DNA from: Akkermansia muciniphila
GTDB lineage: Bacteria > Verrucomicrobiota > Verrucomicrobiia > Limisphaerales > UBA1100
Assembly: GCA_945903605.1 (NCBI GenBank)
Contig: CAMDOH010000010.1
Coordinates: forward strand, 1 to 50,246
DNA: 50,246 nt
Direction of reading: 5' to 3'
Below, one piece after another: positions 7,525-16,143 of the stretch. Both the position numbers and the translations under genes were made by a program. Every line of letters starts with the position of its first letter. Positions within the stretch are counted from its first letter, which is position 1. Below the pieces are notes generated by a model, which was not told the DNA's origin, made no database searches, and was given only the letters and a program-made list of their open reading frames with translations.

Positions 7525-8511
7525 ATGAACGGCGGCTGGCTGCAACGTTGGGCGGAAATAATCTGGTTTGAACGGAGCGACGCCAATGGTCAGCGCGTTC
7601 CGCGTTGTGTGGCATGGTACCGGTTCCACATGGCGACCGGCCGCTCCTTCATGCGCAACCGCTGCCTCACCCGCGCAGCAGCGCTTGCCTTCACCTCGCT
7701 GCTGGCATTCATCCCGATGCTCACACTCGGCACCGCGCTGGCGTTGTACCTGCTCAAGCGCACTGGTCCGTTGGCCGTGGAAGATTTCGTCAACCATCTC
7801 GTTTCATTCATCCTGCCCACGGGAACGATTCAATTCAGCGGAGGACTGACCCCCGAGCTGACCGCAGCCCGGGCCAACGTCGCGCAACAAATCATCTCAT
7901 TCGTCAGCAACCTGCAAAACTCGCAGCTCAGTTTCTTTGCCCTGATCGTCCTCAGCGGCCTGACTTGGAACCTGCTCGATCAACTGGAAACTTCGCTCGA
8001 TGATTTATGGCAAGTGGCCAAACCCCGAAACACCCTTTACCGGCTTCGACTTTATCTCTCTCTAGTTTTTTTAGGGCCGCTGGCATTGATCGCCGGACTG
8101 GCGCTCACCAACCTGCCGTTGTTCACCTCGGCGAGAAACTGGATCGACGCCAAATCTCAACTTTCCCATCTGGCATGGCTCATGGCATCGGGTCTGGCAC
8201 CGATGCTGATCAGCACCCTGCTGCTCTCATTCCTTTTCAAACTGATGCCCAACGTGCGTGTCAACAAAACCTCGGCGATCATCGGGGCGTTGACCGCCGG
8301 GTTTCTATGGCAGGCCAATCAAATGATCGGTTCGGTGTATGTCACCCGCGTGATTCTCGATAGCGTCGTCTACGGCAGCCTCGGGCTGTTGCCATTTTTC
8401 ATGTTTAACAGTTACCTCTGCTGGCTGATCATCCTTTACGGCGCGCAAGCGGGAGTTGTCCATCAGCTTGGAGAAAGACAATCGTCCAACGTTTCAGCCA
8501 ATCCATCCTGA
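7525..8511 (+). CDS. YihY/BrkB-family membrane protein
   Basis: 328 aa from the ATG at 7525 (a TTG at 7507 is an alternative). The N-terminal cytosolic segment is followed by the family signature RAAALAFTSLLAFIPML, the counterpart of the ALAYYTLLSLFPLL-type stretch, and about six membrane helices. Near the C-terminus, SVVYGSLGLLPFFMF is the conserved last-helix motif. YihY proteins were once called RNase BN but are now regarded as inner-membrane proteins of unknown transport or envelope function. Its stop codon overlaps the next start (TGATG), so the two are translationally coupled. It is divergent from ftsK. Confidence 0.87.
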   Translation: MNGGWLQRWAEIIWFERSDANGQRVPRCVAWYRFHMATGRSFMRNRCLTRAAALAFTSLLAFIPMLTLGTALALYLLKRTGPLAVEDFVNHLVSFILPTGTIQFSGGLTPELTAARANVAQQIISFVSNLQNSQLSFFALIVLSGLTWNLLDQLETSLDDLWQVAKPRNTLYRLRLYLSLVFLGPLALIAGLALTNLPLFTSARNWIDAKSQLSHLAWLMASGLAPMLISTLLLSFLFKLMPNVRVNKTSAIIGALTAGFLWQANQMIGSVYVTRVILDSVVYGSLGLLPFFMFNSYLCWLIILYGAQAGVVHQLGERQSSNVSANPS

Positions 8512-9056
8512 TGAACGATCGTTGGCGAATCCTCTCCAACAGCGCAGCCTGGATCTGGCTGGGCGGCTCGCTTTGCATTTCATTCATCGTTGCCCCCGCC
8601 CTCTTTTCTTCTGAACTCAGAACAACGCTGACGAAGGAGCAAGCGGGGCTGGCCGCACAACTTGTTTTGAAAAAACACTTTTTCTTCCAGTGCATCTGCT
8701 CGGGACTGATGTGCATCGGAATTATCGGCCACCGGCGACGCACCGCGAGCAAGTGCTGCTGGGCGGTGGCGACGATTCTGTTTCTTGTCGGAGGCCTCTG
8801 GTTGGCGCCGAAGTTGACTGCGCTCCATCAACAAATGTATCCCACACTGTACGGATTATCGGCAGCGACCATCCCCATCGAACCACTCAAATCAGCCTTT
8901 GGGAAATGGCACGGTGTTGCGCAAATGGCAAACCTCGCCGTGATGATGTGCGTGGGACTCTGGCTGTTTCTCGAATGGCGCGATGCGAAATCGGCTGGGA
9001 CTGCGTTCAAGCCTTCTTCCGTCGGCTCGGTTTCCGACGCACCCGAGCGGGCTTGA
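8511..9056 (+). CDS. DUF4149-like four-helix membrane protein
   Basis: 181 aa, starting on the last base of the YihY stop codon. Predicted membrane helices lie near residues 11-33, 55-70, 77-97 and 136-155. The first helix carries GGSLCISFIVAPALF, similar to the xxVAPxLF motif of DUF4149/TMEM205-like proteins. The function of this family is unknown. The final 50 bases overlap the end of rsfS on the other strand, and the tail (residues about 160-181) is hydrophilic and poorly conserved in character. The family call rests on the motif and topology only. Confidence 0.65.
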   Translation: MNDRWRILSNSAAWIWLGGSLCISFIVAPALFSSELRTTLTKEQAGLAAQLVLKKHFFFQCICSGLMCIGIIGHRRRTASKCCWAVATILFLVGGLWLAPKLTALHQQMYPTLYGLSAATIPIEPLKSAFGKWHGVAQMANLAVMMCVGLWLFLEWRDAKSAGTAFKPSSVGSVSDAPERA

Positions 9057-9387
9057 CCGGCTTTGAGTCGTTCCAAAGCCCTTCCAAATCATAGACGGCG
9101 CGGGTTTCAGGTCGCATGACGTGCACCACCACGTCGTAAAGATCGAGGACGACCCATTGACCTTCAGCCGAGCCTTCGGGGGCGCGGACACGAATTTGGT
9201 GAACCGAAAGCAGCCGGTCGGCAATCTCGTTCCAGATCGCGCGGACATGCGGCGCACTCGTGCCGCTGACCACCACGAAGAAATCCGTGATGCTCGATTG
9301 CGAGCGCACGTCGAGAATGACTGGATTTTCAGCCTTTTTATTTTCAGCGCACTCGCTACAGAACTGGGCAATTTGCCGTGATGTCAT
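9007..9387 (-). CDS. rsfS: Ribosomal silencing factor RsfS
   Basis: 126 aa. The core is unmistakable: NPVILDVRSQSSITDFFVVV (21-40), SGTSAPHVRAI, then GQWVVLDLYDVVVHV and RPETRAVYDLEGLW. RsfS binds ribosomal protein uL14 on the large subunit and blocks subunit joining when nutrients are short. The last 20 residues are Lys/Arg-rich, an extension beyond the usual end. It follows nadD with an ATGA start/stop overlap, a pairing seen across many bacteria. Its 3' end overlaps the convergent membrane-protein gene by 50 bases. Confidence 0.95.
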   Translation of the reverse strand: MTSRQIAQFCSECAENKKAENPVILDVRSQSSITDFFVVVSGTSAPHVRAIWNEIADRLLSVHQIRVRAPEGSAEGQWVVLDLYDVVVHVMRPETRAVYDLEGLWNDSKPVKPARVRRKPSRRKKA

Positions 9388-9989
9388 CGTTTGTTGGAGG
9401 ATGCCTTCGAGTACACTCGCGAATCAAGAATTGATTCCTCAACGCCACTGGGAACCATGTGCCCGATGGGAAGCGCTTCGCTCACACGCTGCCGGATTTG
9501 TGATGAAGAAAAATCAATCGGCCATCCACGAAGCCAGGTTCCGCGAAACGGTTCCGGCAACGACACAGGCTGGCAGCCGGGCCTTGGAACAACCACCATC
9601 TCGGTCAGTGACGCCAACTCGGCGGCATCGCGCCAGAGCGGCAGTTGAGCGACGTGATCGGCGCCGATGATGTAATGCAGCTTCGCGCCCGGATATCGAC
9701 GAGAGTAATCACGCAGCGTGTCGATGGTGTACGAAATGCCATCGCGGGAAACTTCCTGCAAATCCAATTCAAAGTGCGAATGGCCCGCGAGCGCCAGCCG
9801 CAGCCACCGCGCACGCAATGGAAATGGGGCAGCGGTTTGCTCCGGCTTGAATGGCGAGCGTGCGGCGGGGATGAAAGTGATTTGTGAAAGGGCCAGTTCC
9901 TCCATTGCCGCCTGCGCGACGAGCAAATGCCCCAGATGGACAGGATCAAACGATCCCCCAAAAAGGCCCAGCCGAATTCCATTGCCCAT
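9384..9989 (-). CDS. nadD: Nicotinate-nucleotide adenylyltransferase
   Basis: 201 aa from the ATG at 9989; the frame extends upstream, but the fold begins at RLGLFGGSFDPVHLGH, so the later start is chosen. That segment holds the nucleotidyltransferase GSFDPxHxGH motif (12-21). Other NadD marks are DLQEVSRDGISYTIDTL, HYIIGADHV and the second signature DFSSSQIRQRV near the C-terminus. It transfers AMP from ATP to nicotinate mononucleotide, giving deamido-NAD in NAD synthesis. It is the first gene of the nadD-rsfS pair and is divergent from the small basic protein gene at 10145. Confidence 0.95.
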   Translation of the reverse strand: MGNGIRLGLFGGSFDPVHLGHLLVAQAAMEELALSQITFIPAARSPFKPEQTAAPFPLRARWLRLALAGHSHFELDLQEVSRDGISYTIDTLRDYSRRYPGAKLHYIIGADHVAQLPLWRDAAELASLTEMVVVPRPGCQPVSLPEPFRGTWLRGWPIDFSSSQIRQRVSEALPIGHMVPSGVEESILDSRVYSKASSNKR

Positions 9990-10075
9990 CGGCTGAATGA
10001 ACCCCTTGAAGTCGTCTCTGGCAATATCAGACTTGGATGCCGCGAAAACAGGCAACCGGCCTGCTCGATATTTGT

Positions 10076-10104
10076 TTGGCAAAACTCTCAAGGCTTGGTA
10101 TCGC
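10076..10104 (+). promoter_or_regulatory. Possible sigma-70-type promoter for the small basic protein gene
   Basis: TTGGCA (10076-10081) is followed after 17 bases by TATCGC (10099-10104). The -35 is 5/6 to consensus but the -10 only 3/6. It would put the transcript start near 10111, just before a 5-bp hairpin (CCTGC 10115-10119, GCAGG 10125-10129) in the leader. Weak, unconfirmed. Confidence 0.3.
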
Positions 10105-10144
10105 TTTAGACCCTCCTGCACGAGGCAGGCGGAAATAACTATTT

Positions 10145-10300
10145 ATGTCACTACATCCAAGCCTCAAGGCCTCCGCAAAATTGGGCGCCAAACGGAATGT
10201 CATGAAGCGCTTCGAGCGCGTGGCTGTGCTCAAAAAGCGCGGCCAGTGGAAAGAAGGAGACCGCGTTACCGGTCTGCGCAAGACCCGGGCGGAGAGCTAG
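10145..10300 (+). CDS. Small basic protein of Verrucomicrobia/Chlamydiae (TIGR04137-like)
   Basis: 51 aa, ATG to TAG, easily missed because of its size. It begins MSLHPSLKASAK and continues with KRNVMKRFERV and KKRGQWKEGDRVTGLRK, matching from memory the small basic protein conserved in Verrucomicrobia and Chlamydiae. About 27 percent of residues are Lys or Arg, which suggests RNA or ribosome contact; its function is not established. It sits 17 bases before a 23S rRNA pseudouridine synthase gene and divergently from nadD-rsfS, a translation-related setting. It is one of the better phylum markers in this window. Confidence 0.88.
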   Translation: MSLHPSLKASAKLGAKRNVMKRFERVAVLKKRGQWKEGDRVTGLRKTRAES

Positions 10301-10317
10301 TCTCCCCTGTTCATTTC

Positions 10318-11037
10318 GTGCAATCCAAGGTCCGCCTCCAAAAACATCTAGCCGAGGCGGGGATGGGTTCTCGGCGCGCTTGCGAGGAAATCATCACCGC
10401 TGGCCGCGTCACCATCAACGGACGCCGAGTCAATCAGCTCGGCACTTGCGTCGATCCCGCTACAGACGAAGTGAAGCTCGATGGGCGCGTGGTCCGGCCG
10501 CTCCCAAAAATATACCTGGCTGTCAACAAACCTCGCGGTTGCGTCTGCAGCCGAAAGGACGAGGACAACCGCCCGTTGTTGTCAGACCTCTTGCCCAGTG
10601 AACACCGGAATCTATTTCACGTCGGCCGACTTGATTGGGACAGCGAAGGGCTGATTCTGATGACCAACGATGGAGACTTCGCACTGCACGTCACGCATCC
10701 CCGTTATCAAGTCTTGAAGATTTACGAGGTCGATGTGGATGGCGCCGCCACCGCAGCGGCACTGGCTCCGTTGGAACGCGGCATTTGGGACAAAGGCGAT
10801 ATGCTTCGTGCCAAGCGATTCCGCGTTCAACGCTCCAGACCCGCTGCGAGCGTCATCGAAATCGAACTGACTGAAGGCAAAAACCGCGAAGTGCGCCGGA
10901 TGATGTCTGCCTTGGGTTTCAAGGTGCGGCGATTGCGGCGAGTACGCATCGGCCCCGTCCGTTTGGGATGTTTACAAGTTGCGAATTGGAGGTCGTTGAC
11001 AGCCACGGAAGTTCGCCTATTACTTCACTCGGTATGA
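10318..11037 (+). CDS. rRNA pseudouridine synthase, RsuA/RluB family
   Basis: 239 aa from a GTG at 10318; the frame is open further upstream, but that region holds the small basic protein gene. Residues 4-50 are an S4 RNA-binding domain (RLQKHLAEAGMGSRRACEE). The catalytic domain follows, with KPRGCVCS and the active-site HVGRLDWDSEGLILMTNDG, D106 being the nucleophile. EGKNREVRRMM is the family's C-terminal motif. It converts a specific uridine of 23S (RluB) or 16S (RsuA) rRNA to pseudouridine; the S4 plus short-tail layout fits RluB best. The stop overlaps the next start as ATGA. Confidence 0.9.
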   Translation: MQSKVRLQKHLAEAGMGSRRACEEIITAGRVTINGRRVNQLGTCVDPATDEVKLDGRVVRPLPKIYLAVNKPRGCVCSRKDEDNRPLLSDLLPSEHRNLFHVGRLDWDSEGLILMTNDGDFALHVTHPRYQVLKIYEVDVDGAATAAALAPLERGIWDKGDMLRAKRFRVQRSRPAASVIEIELTEGKNREVRRMMSALGFKVRRLRRVRIGPVRLGCLQVANWRSLTATEVRLLLHSV

Positions 11038-12269
11038 AAATCTCATCACTTTTGGCGATGTTGCTTTGCGGCAGCATACTCAACGCACAACAGACACCTG
11101 CTCCAACTAAACCGGCTCCGGCAGCGCCCGCACCAGCCGTTGGCGCGCCGCCCGTTGTGGAAACGCCAGCCGCCCCCGAAGCCGAAAAAATCACTGGCAT
11201 CATCAAGTCCACGCGTGTGAATGCGCGCGGGAAGCCATCGGCATTCAGCGAACAGATTTTTCAATTCGACAAGGGCGAGCAAGTCATCGTGCTCGAAGAA
11301 TTGATTGTCGACAAACCGAAGGCGGGCGACTCGAAAGTTTGGTTCCGCGTGCCGATTCCCATCGACGTTCCAGTGTGGGTGAATTCAAAATTCGTCGACC
11401 TCAAGGCGAAGGTGGTCACCGCCAATGAACTGAATGTGCGCAGCGGCCCCGGCGAAAACTTCCCCGTGCTCGGCAGATTACCCCGCGGCGCAGCCATCCT
11501 CGCCATCGAGCCAGCCAAGAAATCGCAGGACTGGGTTCAGATTCACGCGATGCAGGGATTGTCCGCATTCGTGGCCGCCGAATTCGTGACCATCAGTGCC
11601 GTTTCAAACGTCGTTGAAATCCCGATCGCAAAAACCACGACACCGACTCCCGTCCCCACACCGATCCCGAATCCGACGCCGATTCCGCCGGTTGAAACTG
11701 TGATCACCGTTCCGTTTCCATTCACAGCAGTCAAACCCGCTGCCACAAACGTCGTCGAAGCGTTTCCCGCACCGCCTGCAGTGAAAGTGAATCCGCCGGC
11801 TGTCACCAAGACCGAGATTCCAGTGGTGCCAGTCCCGACGCCGCCGAAAGAGACCATCGCCAAAACGGTGAAGCCGGAGATTGCCCCCACCGCAGCGGCA
11901 CCCAAAGCAAATCTGCCGTGGTGGAAAGATATTTTCTACACGAAACCAGCCGTGGCTGCTGCACCAAAAACGACGACGCCAATCACCGTGCCCGTCACAC
12001 CGCCCGTGGCTGAAAAACTGCCCGTGCGAATTGTCACACGCGAAGGCATCGTGCAGCGCACCTTGAACATCCAATCGCCGGCCCCGTATGTTCTCGAACA
12101 CATCGAGTCGGGCAAGGTCATCAACTACCTCATCTCCACCAATGCCGATTTGCCGATGAAATTGCTCACAGGCCGCCGCGTTTTGGTCACAGGCGAAGAA
12201 GCCATTGATTCGCGTTGGTCCGATACCCCTGTGCTGAAAATCCAGACCCTCAAGACGACCGATAACTAG
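11034..12269 (+). CDS. Exported bacterial-SH3-domain protein with long Pro-rich linker
   Basis: 411 aa from the ATG at 11034, coupled to the upstream gene by ATGA. A signal peptide (1-18) is followed by a Pro/Ala-rich stretch and two bacterial SH3 domains (about 54-123 and 126-187). The second contains the textbook ANELNVRSGPGENFPVLG. Residues about 200-335 are rich in Pro, Thr and Val with short PTPIP-type repeats, suited to crossing the periplasm or cell wall. The last 75 residues (EGIVQRTLNIQSP onward) look like a small beta domain. Such SH3 domains often bind peptidoglycan or envelope proteins. Role in the envelope is inferred. Confidence 0.8.
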   Translation: MKISSLLAMLLCGSILNAQQTPAPTKPAPAAPAPAVGAPPVVETPAAPEAEKITGIIKSTRVNARGKPSAFSEQIFQFDKGEQVIVLEELIVDKPKAGDSKVWFRVPIPIDVPVWVNSKFVDLKAKVVTANELNVRSGPGENFPVLGRLPRGAAILAIEPAKKSQDWVQIHAMQGLSAFVAAEFVTISAVSNVVEIPIAKTTTPTPVPTPIPNPTPIPPVETVITVPFPFTAVKPAATNVVEAFPAPPAVKVNPPAVTKTEIPVVPVPTPPKETIAKTVKPEIAPTAAAPKANLPWWKDIFYTKPAVAAAPKTTTPITVPVTPPVAEKLPVRIVTREGIVQRTLNIQSPAPYVLEHIESGKVINYLISTNADLPMKLLTGRRVLVTGEEAIDSRWSDTPVLKIQTLKTTDN

Positions 12270-12271
12270 AC

Positions 12272-13168
12272 GTGGCAGCGGCAAACCTCATCGATGGCCG
12301 CGCCATCGCTGACAAGGTCCACGAAGAAACCCGGCGGCAAATCGCGGTCCTGAAGGAAAATGGGATCCAACCGGGCTTGGCCTTTGTCCGAGTCGGTGAA
12401 GATTCCGCTTCCAAAGTGTATGTCGGAATGAAGGAGCGCGCCTGCGCCAATCTTCAAATCCAATCCCGTACGCATGTCCTGCCGGATGAAGCATCGGAAA
12501 AAGAATTGCTTCAACTCATACTGCGACTCAACGCCGATCCCGGTGTCCACGGCATTCTCATCCAAGCACCGCTCCCGAAACAGATTCGCGGCTCCGCGAT
12601 CTATGCCGCCGTTTCGCCTGGAAAAGACGTCGATGGATTTCATCCAGTCAACATGGGCAAATTGCTGCTGGGCGACACGAGCGGCTTCGTTCCCTGCACA
12701 CCTGCAGGCGTCCAAATCCTGCTCGCCCATTCTGGCACCCTCATTGATGGCGCGAATGTCGTCGTGCTCGGCCGTGGCAACATCGTTGGCAAACCACTGG
12801 CCGCGTTGCTGGGTCAAAAAGCGCCCCATGCCAACGCTACTGTCACACTCTGCCACTCCGGCACACGCAACCTCGTCGAGCATTGCCGCGCGGCCGACAT
12901 CCTCATCGCCGCCATCGGTTCACCCCATTTTGTGAAGCGCGACATGGTGAAGCCCGGCGCTGTAGTCATCGATGTTGGCGTCAATCGCGTCGAAAACAGC
13001 ACTGCCGAGAATGGATCCAAATTGGTGGGCGATGTGGATTTCGATGCCGTGCAAACTGTCGCCGGAAAAATCACCCCCAACCCCGGCGGTGTCGGCCCCA
13101 TGACTATCGCCATGCTGTTGCGCAATACGGTGCGAGCCGCCGCCGATGCCCACGGAATCCAACTCTAA
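12272..13168 (+). CDS. folD: Bifunctional methylenetetrahydrofolate dehydrogenase/cyclohydrolase
   Basis: 298 aa from a GTG start, two bases after the previous stop. It has the FolD catalytic set: Y50 and K54 in SKVYVGMK, Q98 in ILIQAPLP and D121 in GKDVDGFHP. The NADP-binding part follows with VVVLGRGNIVGKP. The C-terminal PGGVGPMTIAMLL is the second FolD signature. The enzyme interconverts 5,10-methylene-, methenyl- and 10-formyl-tetrahydrofolate, feeding purine and formyl-methionine synthesis. It lies in a run of plus-strand genes with no functional link visible except a second folate gene, folC, at 34502. Confidence 0.96.
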   Translation: MAAANLIDGRAIADKVHEETRRQIAVLKENGIQPGLAFVRVGEDSASKVYVGMKERACANLQIQSRTHVLPDEASEKELLQLILRLNADPGVHGILIQAPLPKQIRGSAIYAAVSPGKDVDGFHPVNMGKLLLGDTSGFVPCTPAGVQILLAHSGTLIDGANVVVLGRGNIVGKPLAALLGQKAPHANATVTLCHSGTRNLVEHCRAADILIAAIGSPHFVKRDMVKPGAVVIDVGVNRVENSTAENGSKLVGDVDFDAVQTVAGKITPNPGGVGPMTIAMLLRNTVRAAADAHGIQL

Positions 13169-13175
13169 TACCCAC

Positions 13176-13601
13176 ATGCTGCCTCAACGCATTTTACCCG
13201 ACCTGCAAAGTTCACTTCTCTGCGACGACATTCGACAAGAGATCAGCGGAAACTTTATTCTGCTCGGCGTGATCAGCGTCATTCGTGTTGGCCAATTGCC
13301 CGTCACTGCGTTGCGCATTTGCGTGTTCAATCGCTGGGCGGCCGGCATTGGGAAATTCACCGAGAAAACCCGGCTCTACGCGCCCGATCAGACCACCATT
13401 TTGCGCGAGAGCAAAATGACATTTGAACTGACTGACCCCACTCACAACGCCACCAACGCGGCTGTGTTCCCGCAAGTCGAGTTTAAATCGGACGGAGTTT
13501 ATTACATCGAAATCAGCGTCGATGAAGTCATGAAAATCCGATATCCGCTGCCAGTGATTTTGGTGCAGGCACCCAAACCACCAGCCGAAGGCACTGCCTG
13601 A
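13176..13601 (+). CDS. DUF6941-like small protein
   Basis: 141 aa from the ATG at 13176, eight bases after the folD stop; an in-frame ATG at 13146 would lie inside folD. It begins LPDLQSSLLCDDIRQEISGNFILLGVISVI, which resembles the opening of DUF6941 proteins (cytosolic beta-sandwich proteins of unknown function, in which a leading Cys-Asp pair and a LxGV strand recur). The rest alternates short beta strands (KMTFELTD, GVYYIEISVD). No signal peptide or membrane helix. The family name is from memory and moderately sure; no function can be given. Confidence 0.55.
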   Translation: MLPQRILPDLQSSLLCDDIRQEISGNFILLGVISVIRVGQLPVTALRICVFNRWAAGIGKFTEKTRLYAPDQTTILRESKMTFELTDPTHNATNAAVFPQVEFKSDGVYYIEISVDEVMKIRYPLPVILVQAPKPPAEGTA

Positions 13602-13615
13602 CGGATCCACTCGCC

Positions 13616-14503
13616 GTGGAAACTGCGGCTCCACATTCGACCGAACCTGCCGCGCCATCGCCGCCAATCCATCCTTTCACGTTCAGCGCGGTGGCGGAAC
13701 TCGGCAAGATTGGCGGCAGCCGTCTCATGCTAATGGTCGCAGCCGTGGCGTTGTTGCTGGGCGCGACTGTTTCCTGCCTGTTTGTCAATGGATGGGAGCC
13801 AGTGCTCGTCCAATCGATCCGACAATTGCCCGAGGATGCCGTCATTCAGCAAGGTCAGTTGACATGGCCCGACACACAGCCGGTCGAGTTGGCAGCCAAT
13901 TCATTTCTGCGGCTCATCGTCGATCCTGCCGCCATGACAGATCATGGACAAGTTGCCGACCTGCAATTTGAATTTCAAATGAACTGTGTGAACGTCTCCT
14001 CCATCCTCGGCTTCACACGGCTTCCCTACCCGTTTGGATTGAAAGTGACGCTCTCCCAATCGATCGTCCGTCCGTGGTGGGGCGCGTGGCGTATCTGGTT
14101 CATCGCTGGCATTGCGGCAGGACTCGCGGTGCTGTCGATCCTCGTATGGATGACGCTCGCGTTGGCAGGCTCGGTTGTCGTTCGCACGGTCAGCTTTTTT
14201 TCCGGACGCGAATCTGATTTCGGTGTGCAGTTGCGTGTGGCATTGGCGTCGATGCTCGCTGGGGCCGCGCTGCTGGCCATGGGCGTCCTGTGTTACTCGC
14301 TCAAGCTCCTGCCATTGGTCGGGTTGGCATTCATCTTTGCAGTTCACCTGTTGCTGTGCTGGATCTATTTGTTTTTCTCGCCGTTTTATCTTTCTAGAAA
14401 ATCGGAGGCAGTCCCTCCGGCCAATCCATTTATCACCGAACCCGTGGATTCACTCGCGCCCGAATCAAAGCCGAAGGAATCCAACAATCCGTTCGGCACT
14501 TGA
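13616..14503 (+). CDS. Uncharacterised membrane protein with periplasmic domain
   Basis: 295 aa from a GTG at 13616, fourteen bases after the previous stop. Not recognised as a named family. A short Pro-rich N-terminus precedes a membrane helix at about 38-60. Next comes a likely periplasmic beta-rich domain (about 62-155, containing QQGQLTWPDTQPVELA). Three to four more helices follow (about 158-185, 205-228, 230-255), then a Pro/Glu/Ser-rich tail ending ESNNPFGT. Position between folD and a lipoprotein gene suggests an envelope role, nothing more. Confidence 0.65.
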   Translation: METAAPHSTEPAAPSPPIHPFTFSAVAELGKIGGSRLMLMVAAVALLLGATVSCLFVNGWEPVLVQSIRQLPEDAVIQQGQLTWPDTQPVELAANSFLRLIVDPAAMTDHGQVADLQFEFQMNCVNVSSILGFTRLPYPFGLKVTLSQSIVRPWWGAWRIWFIAGIAAGLAVLSILVWMTLALAGSVVVRTVSFFSGRESDFGVQLRVALASMLAGAALLAMGVLCYSLKLLPLVGLAFIFAVHLLLCWIYLFFSPFYLSRKSEAVPPANPFITEPVDSLAPESKPKESNNPFGT

Positions 14504-14571
14504 TCAGTCGTTCGGAGTCGAGTCCGAACATCCGATTGCCATCCCTGCACGGTTGGCATAAGGTTCACCCA

Positions 14572-15288
14572 ATGCGTTTCTGTCGTTTTTTCAGTTTGGC
14601 TGCCCTCGGATTTTTCATTGCGGGCTGCTCGCCGACGGGCAGTGCCACAATGGATGAGGAGAAGGAGCCGTATTATTTGCATGGTCGCGAACTGATGAAG
14701 CAGCGCGATTTTGGCGGGGCGCTTCGCGCTTTTCAAAAGGGACTCGAAGTCAACCCGCGCTCCTCGCTGGCTCATCTGGAAATGGGACTGCTTTATGAGC
14801 AGCACCAGAAAAATCCTGCCGCTGCGATTTATCATTTCAACCGGTTCATCGAAATCAAACCCGACTCGCCACGCGCAGAAACGGTGCGAGATCATCTGAC
14901 GGGATGCAAAATCGAGCTGGCGAAGGAAATTACGAACACGGCGGGATTTCAGCCCGGCCAGGCTGAGAAAGAACTCAAACGCGAAGTGGAACGATTGATG
15001 GCGGAAAACCAGCATCTCAAGCTGATGCTCCAGAATGGAGGATCGGGAAGCGGATTGATCACCACACCGACAAATCCACCAGCGGTCGGCACCAAAAGCG
15101 GCAAGTCAACACCGTCGACTCCAACTGCATCGGACCGCACGCACAAAATTCTTGCCGGTGAGACGCCCACTTCGATCGCAAAAAAATACGGTGTCAAAGT
15201 GGAAACACTGATTGCTGCCAATCCGGGACTCGACCCCACTCGCCTGAAGGTCAGCCAGACGATCAACATCCCATCGCGAGCGCCATAA
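14572..15288 (+). CDS. Lipoprotein with TPR repeats and LysM domain
   Basis: 238 aa from the ATG at 14572, chosen because it begins a lipoprotein signal peptide with lipobox FIAGC and C19 as the lipidated residue. Residues 34-110 form about two TPR repeats (YYLHGRELMKQRDFGGALRAF and following). Residues 130-155 are a charged coiled coil. A Ser/Thr/Pro linker leads to a LysM domain at 189-235 (HKILAGETPTSIAKKYGV), which binds peptidoglycan. The protein is thus anchored in the outer membrane or cytoplasmic membrane and grips the wall. TPR repeats suggest a scaffold for a protein partner. Confidence 0.88.
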   Translation: MRFCRFFSLAALGFFIAGCSPTGSATMDEEKEPYYLHGRELMKQRDFGGALRAFQKGLEVNPRSSLAHLEMGLLYEQHQKNPAAAIYHFNRFIEIKPDSPRAETVRDHLTGCKIELAKEITNTAGFQPGQAEKELKREVERLMAENQHLKLMLQNGGSGSGLITTPTNPPAVGTKSGKSTPSTPTASDRTHKILAGETPTSIAKKYGVKVETLIAANPGLDPTRLKVSQTINIPSRAP

Positions 15289-15305
15289 CTTCGCGGCATT
15301 CGTCA

Positions 15306-16136
15306 ATGCAACAACGGATCATTCTCGGCAGCGTCACTTTCTTCTGGTTGGTGATGAATATTCTGTTGTGGCGTTGGGAATACACCGATCAAAGGCCCGG
15401 CCAAGAAGTGGAGGCAGCCAGCGTCTGGCAGAAAATTCTACGCTCGCCTGACCTCGCTTATCTGGACATCTACAAAAAGAATCGTTGGCGCAGACCATTG
15501 GGATCCTTCCGTTGGTCCTCGGAAATCGTCGACACCGATTTTATCAATACGACCAGCGGCGCCACGCTGGATGGCATGATCCGCAAAGCCACTGGCTACT
15601 CCATTGAGATCTCCAACGGCTACCTCGATCTGCCCGAGCTGCCGCGCATCCGCTACAAGTTGCAGTTGGATTTTGATGCGAATATCAAATGGAAAACACT
15701 GCGCATCGATTTCCGGCAAGTGCCCGTCATCGCCACTGTCTCCAGCACGGCGACCAACAACACTGCAGAATTCAACATCGACACAGGCGAGCAAGTCACC
15801 ACACGCATCGTTCCCTTCGCCGATCTGCGCCAGCCATCCAAAGTCGCCGCACTTTCCGTTGAACTTTTCACCGGCAGCAAGCAAGCCGCACCGTGGGTGG
15901 AATATCTTCTCCAAGGATTGAACCCTGCCGCGCAACTCAACTATTCGGCCGATCTCGAATGGAAAGCCCGCTACGACTGGCTTCCGCAAGTCAGCTCGCG
16001 CATCCGTGTCTATCGTCTCGAAGCGAATCTGTCCGGCAGCAAACTCCTCACGATTTACGTCAGCCGTGTCGGTGAAATCCTTCGGATCGAACTTCCGAAC
16101 GAGATCGTCATCCGCAATCGCAATTTCTACAACTAG
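15306..16136 (+). CDS. Uncharacterised single-pass membrane protein upstream of ABC exporter
   Basis: 276 aa, not recognised. One N-terminal membrane helix (about 4-22) is followed by a predicted extracytoplasmic domain of mostly beta strands; RYKLQLDFDANIKWKTLRIDF and TRIRVYRLEANLSG-type strands recur. Trp and Arg are common after the helix. The stop is seven bases before the ABC ATPase start, and the three genes 15306-18639 read as one operon. An accessory subunit of the exporter is the simplest guess. Confidence 0.7.
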   Translation: MQQRIILGSVTFFWLVMNILLWRWEYTDQRPGQEVEAASVWQKILRSPDLAYLDIYKKNRWRRPLGSFRWSSEIVDTDFINTTSGATLDGMIRKATGYSIEISNGYLDLPELPRIRYKLQLDFDANIKWKTLRIDFRQVPVIATVSSTATNNTAEFNIDTGEQVTTRIVPFADLRQPSKVAALSVELFTGSKQAAPWVEYLLQGLNPAAQLNYSADLEWKARYDWLPQVSSRIRVYRLEANLSGSKLLTIYVSRVGEILRIELPNEIVIRNRNFYN

Positions 16137-16143
16137 CCCACTC

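Noticed and set aside
10291-10305. GGAGA-GCTAG-TCTCC hairpin at the end of the small basic protein gene
   Set aside because: Five-pair stem overlapping the stop codon, no T-run, and the next gene follows at once, so not a convincing terminator.
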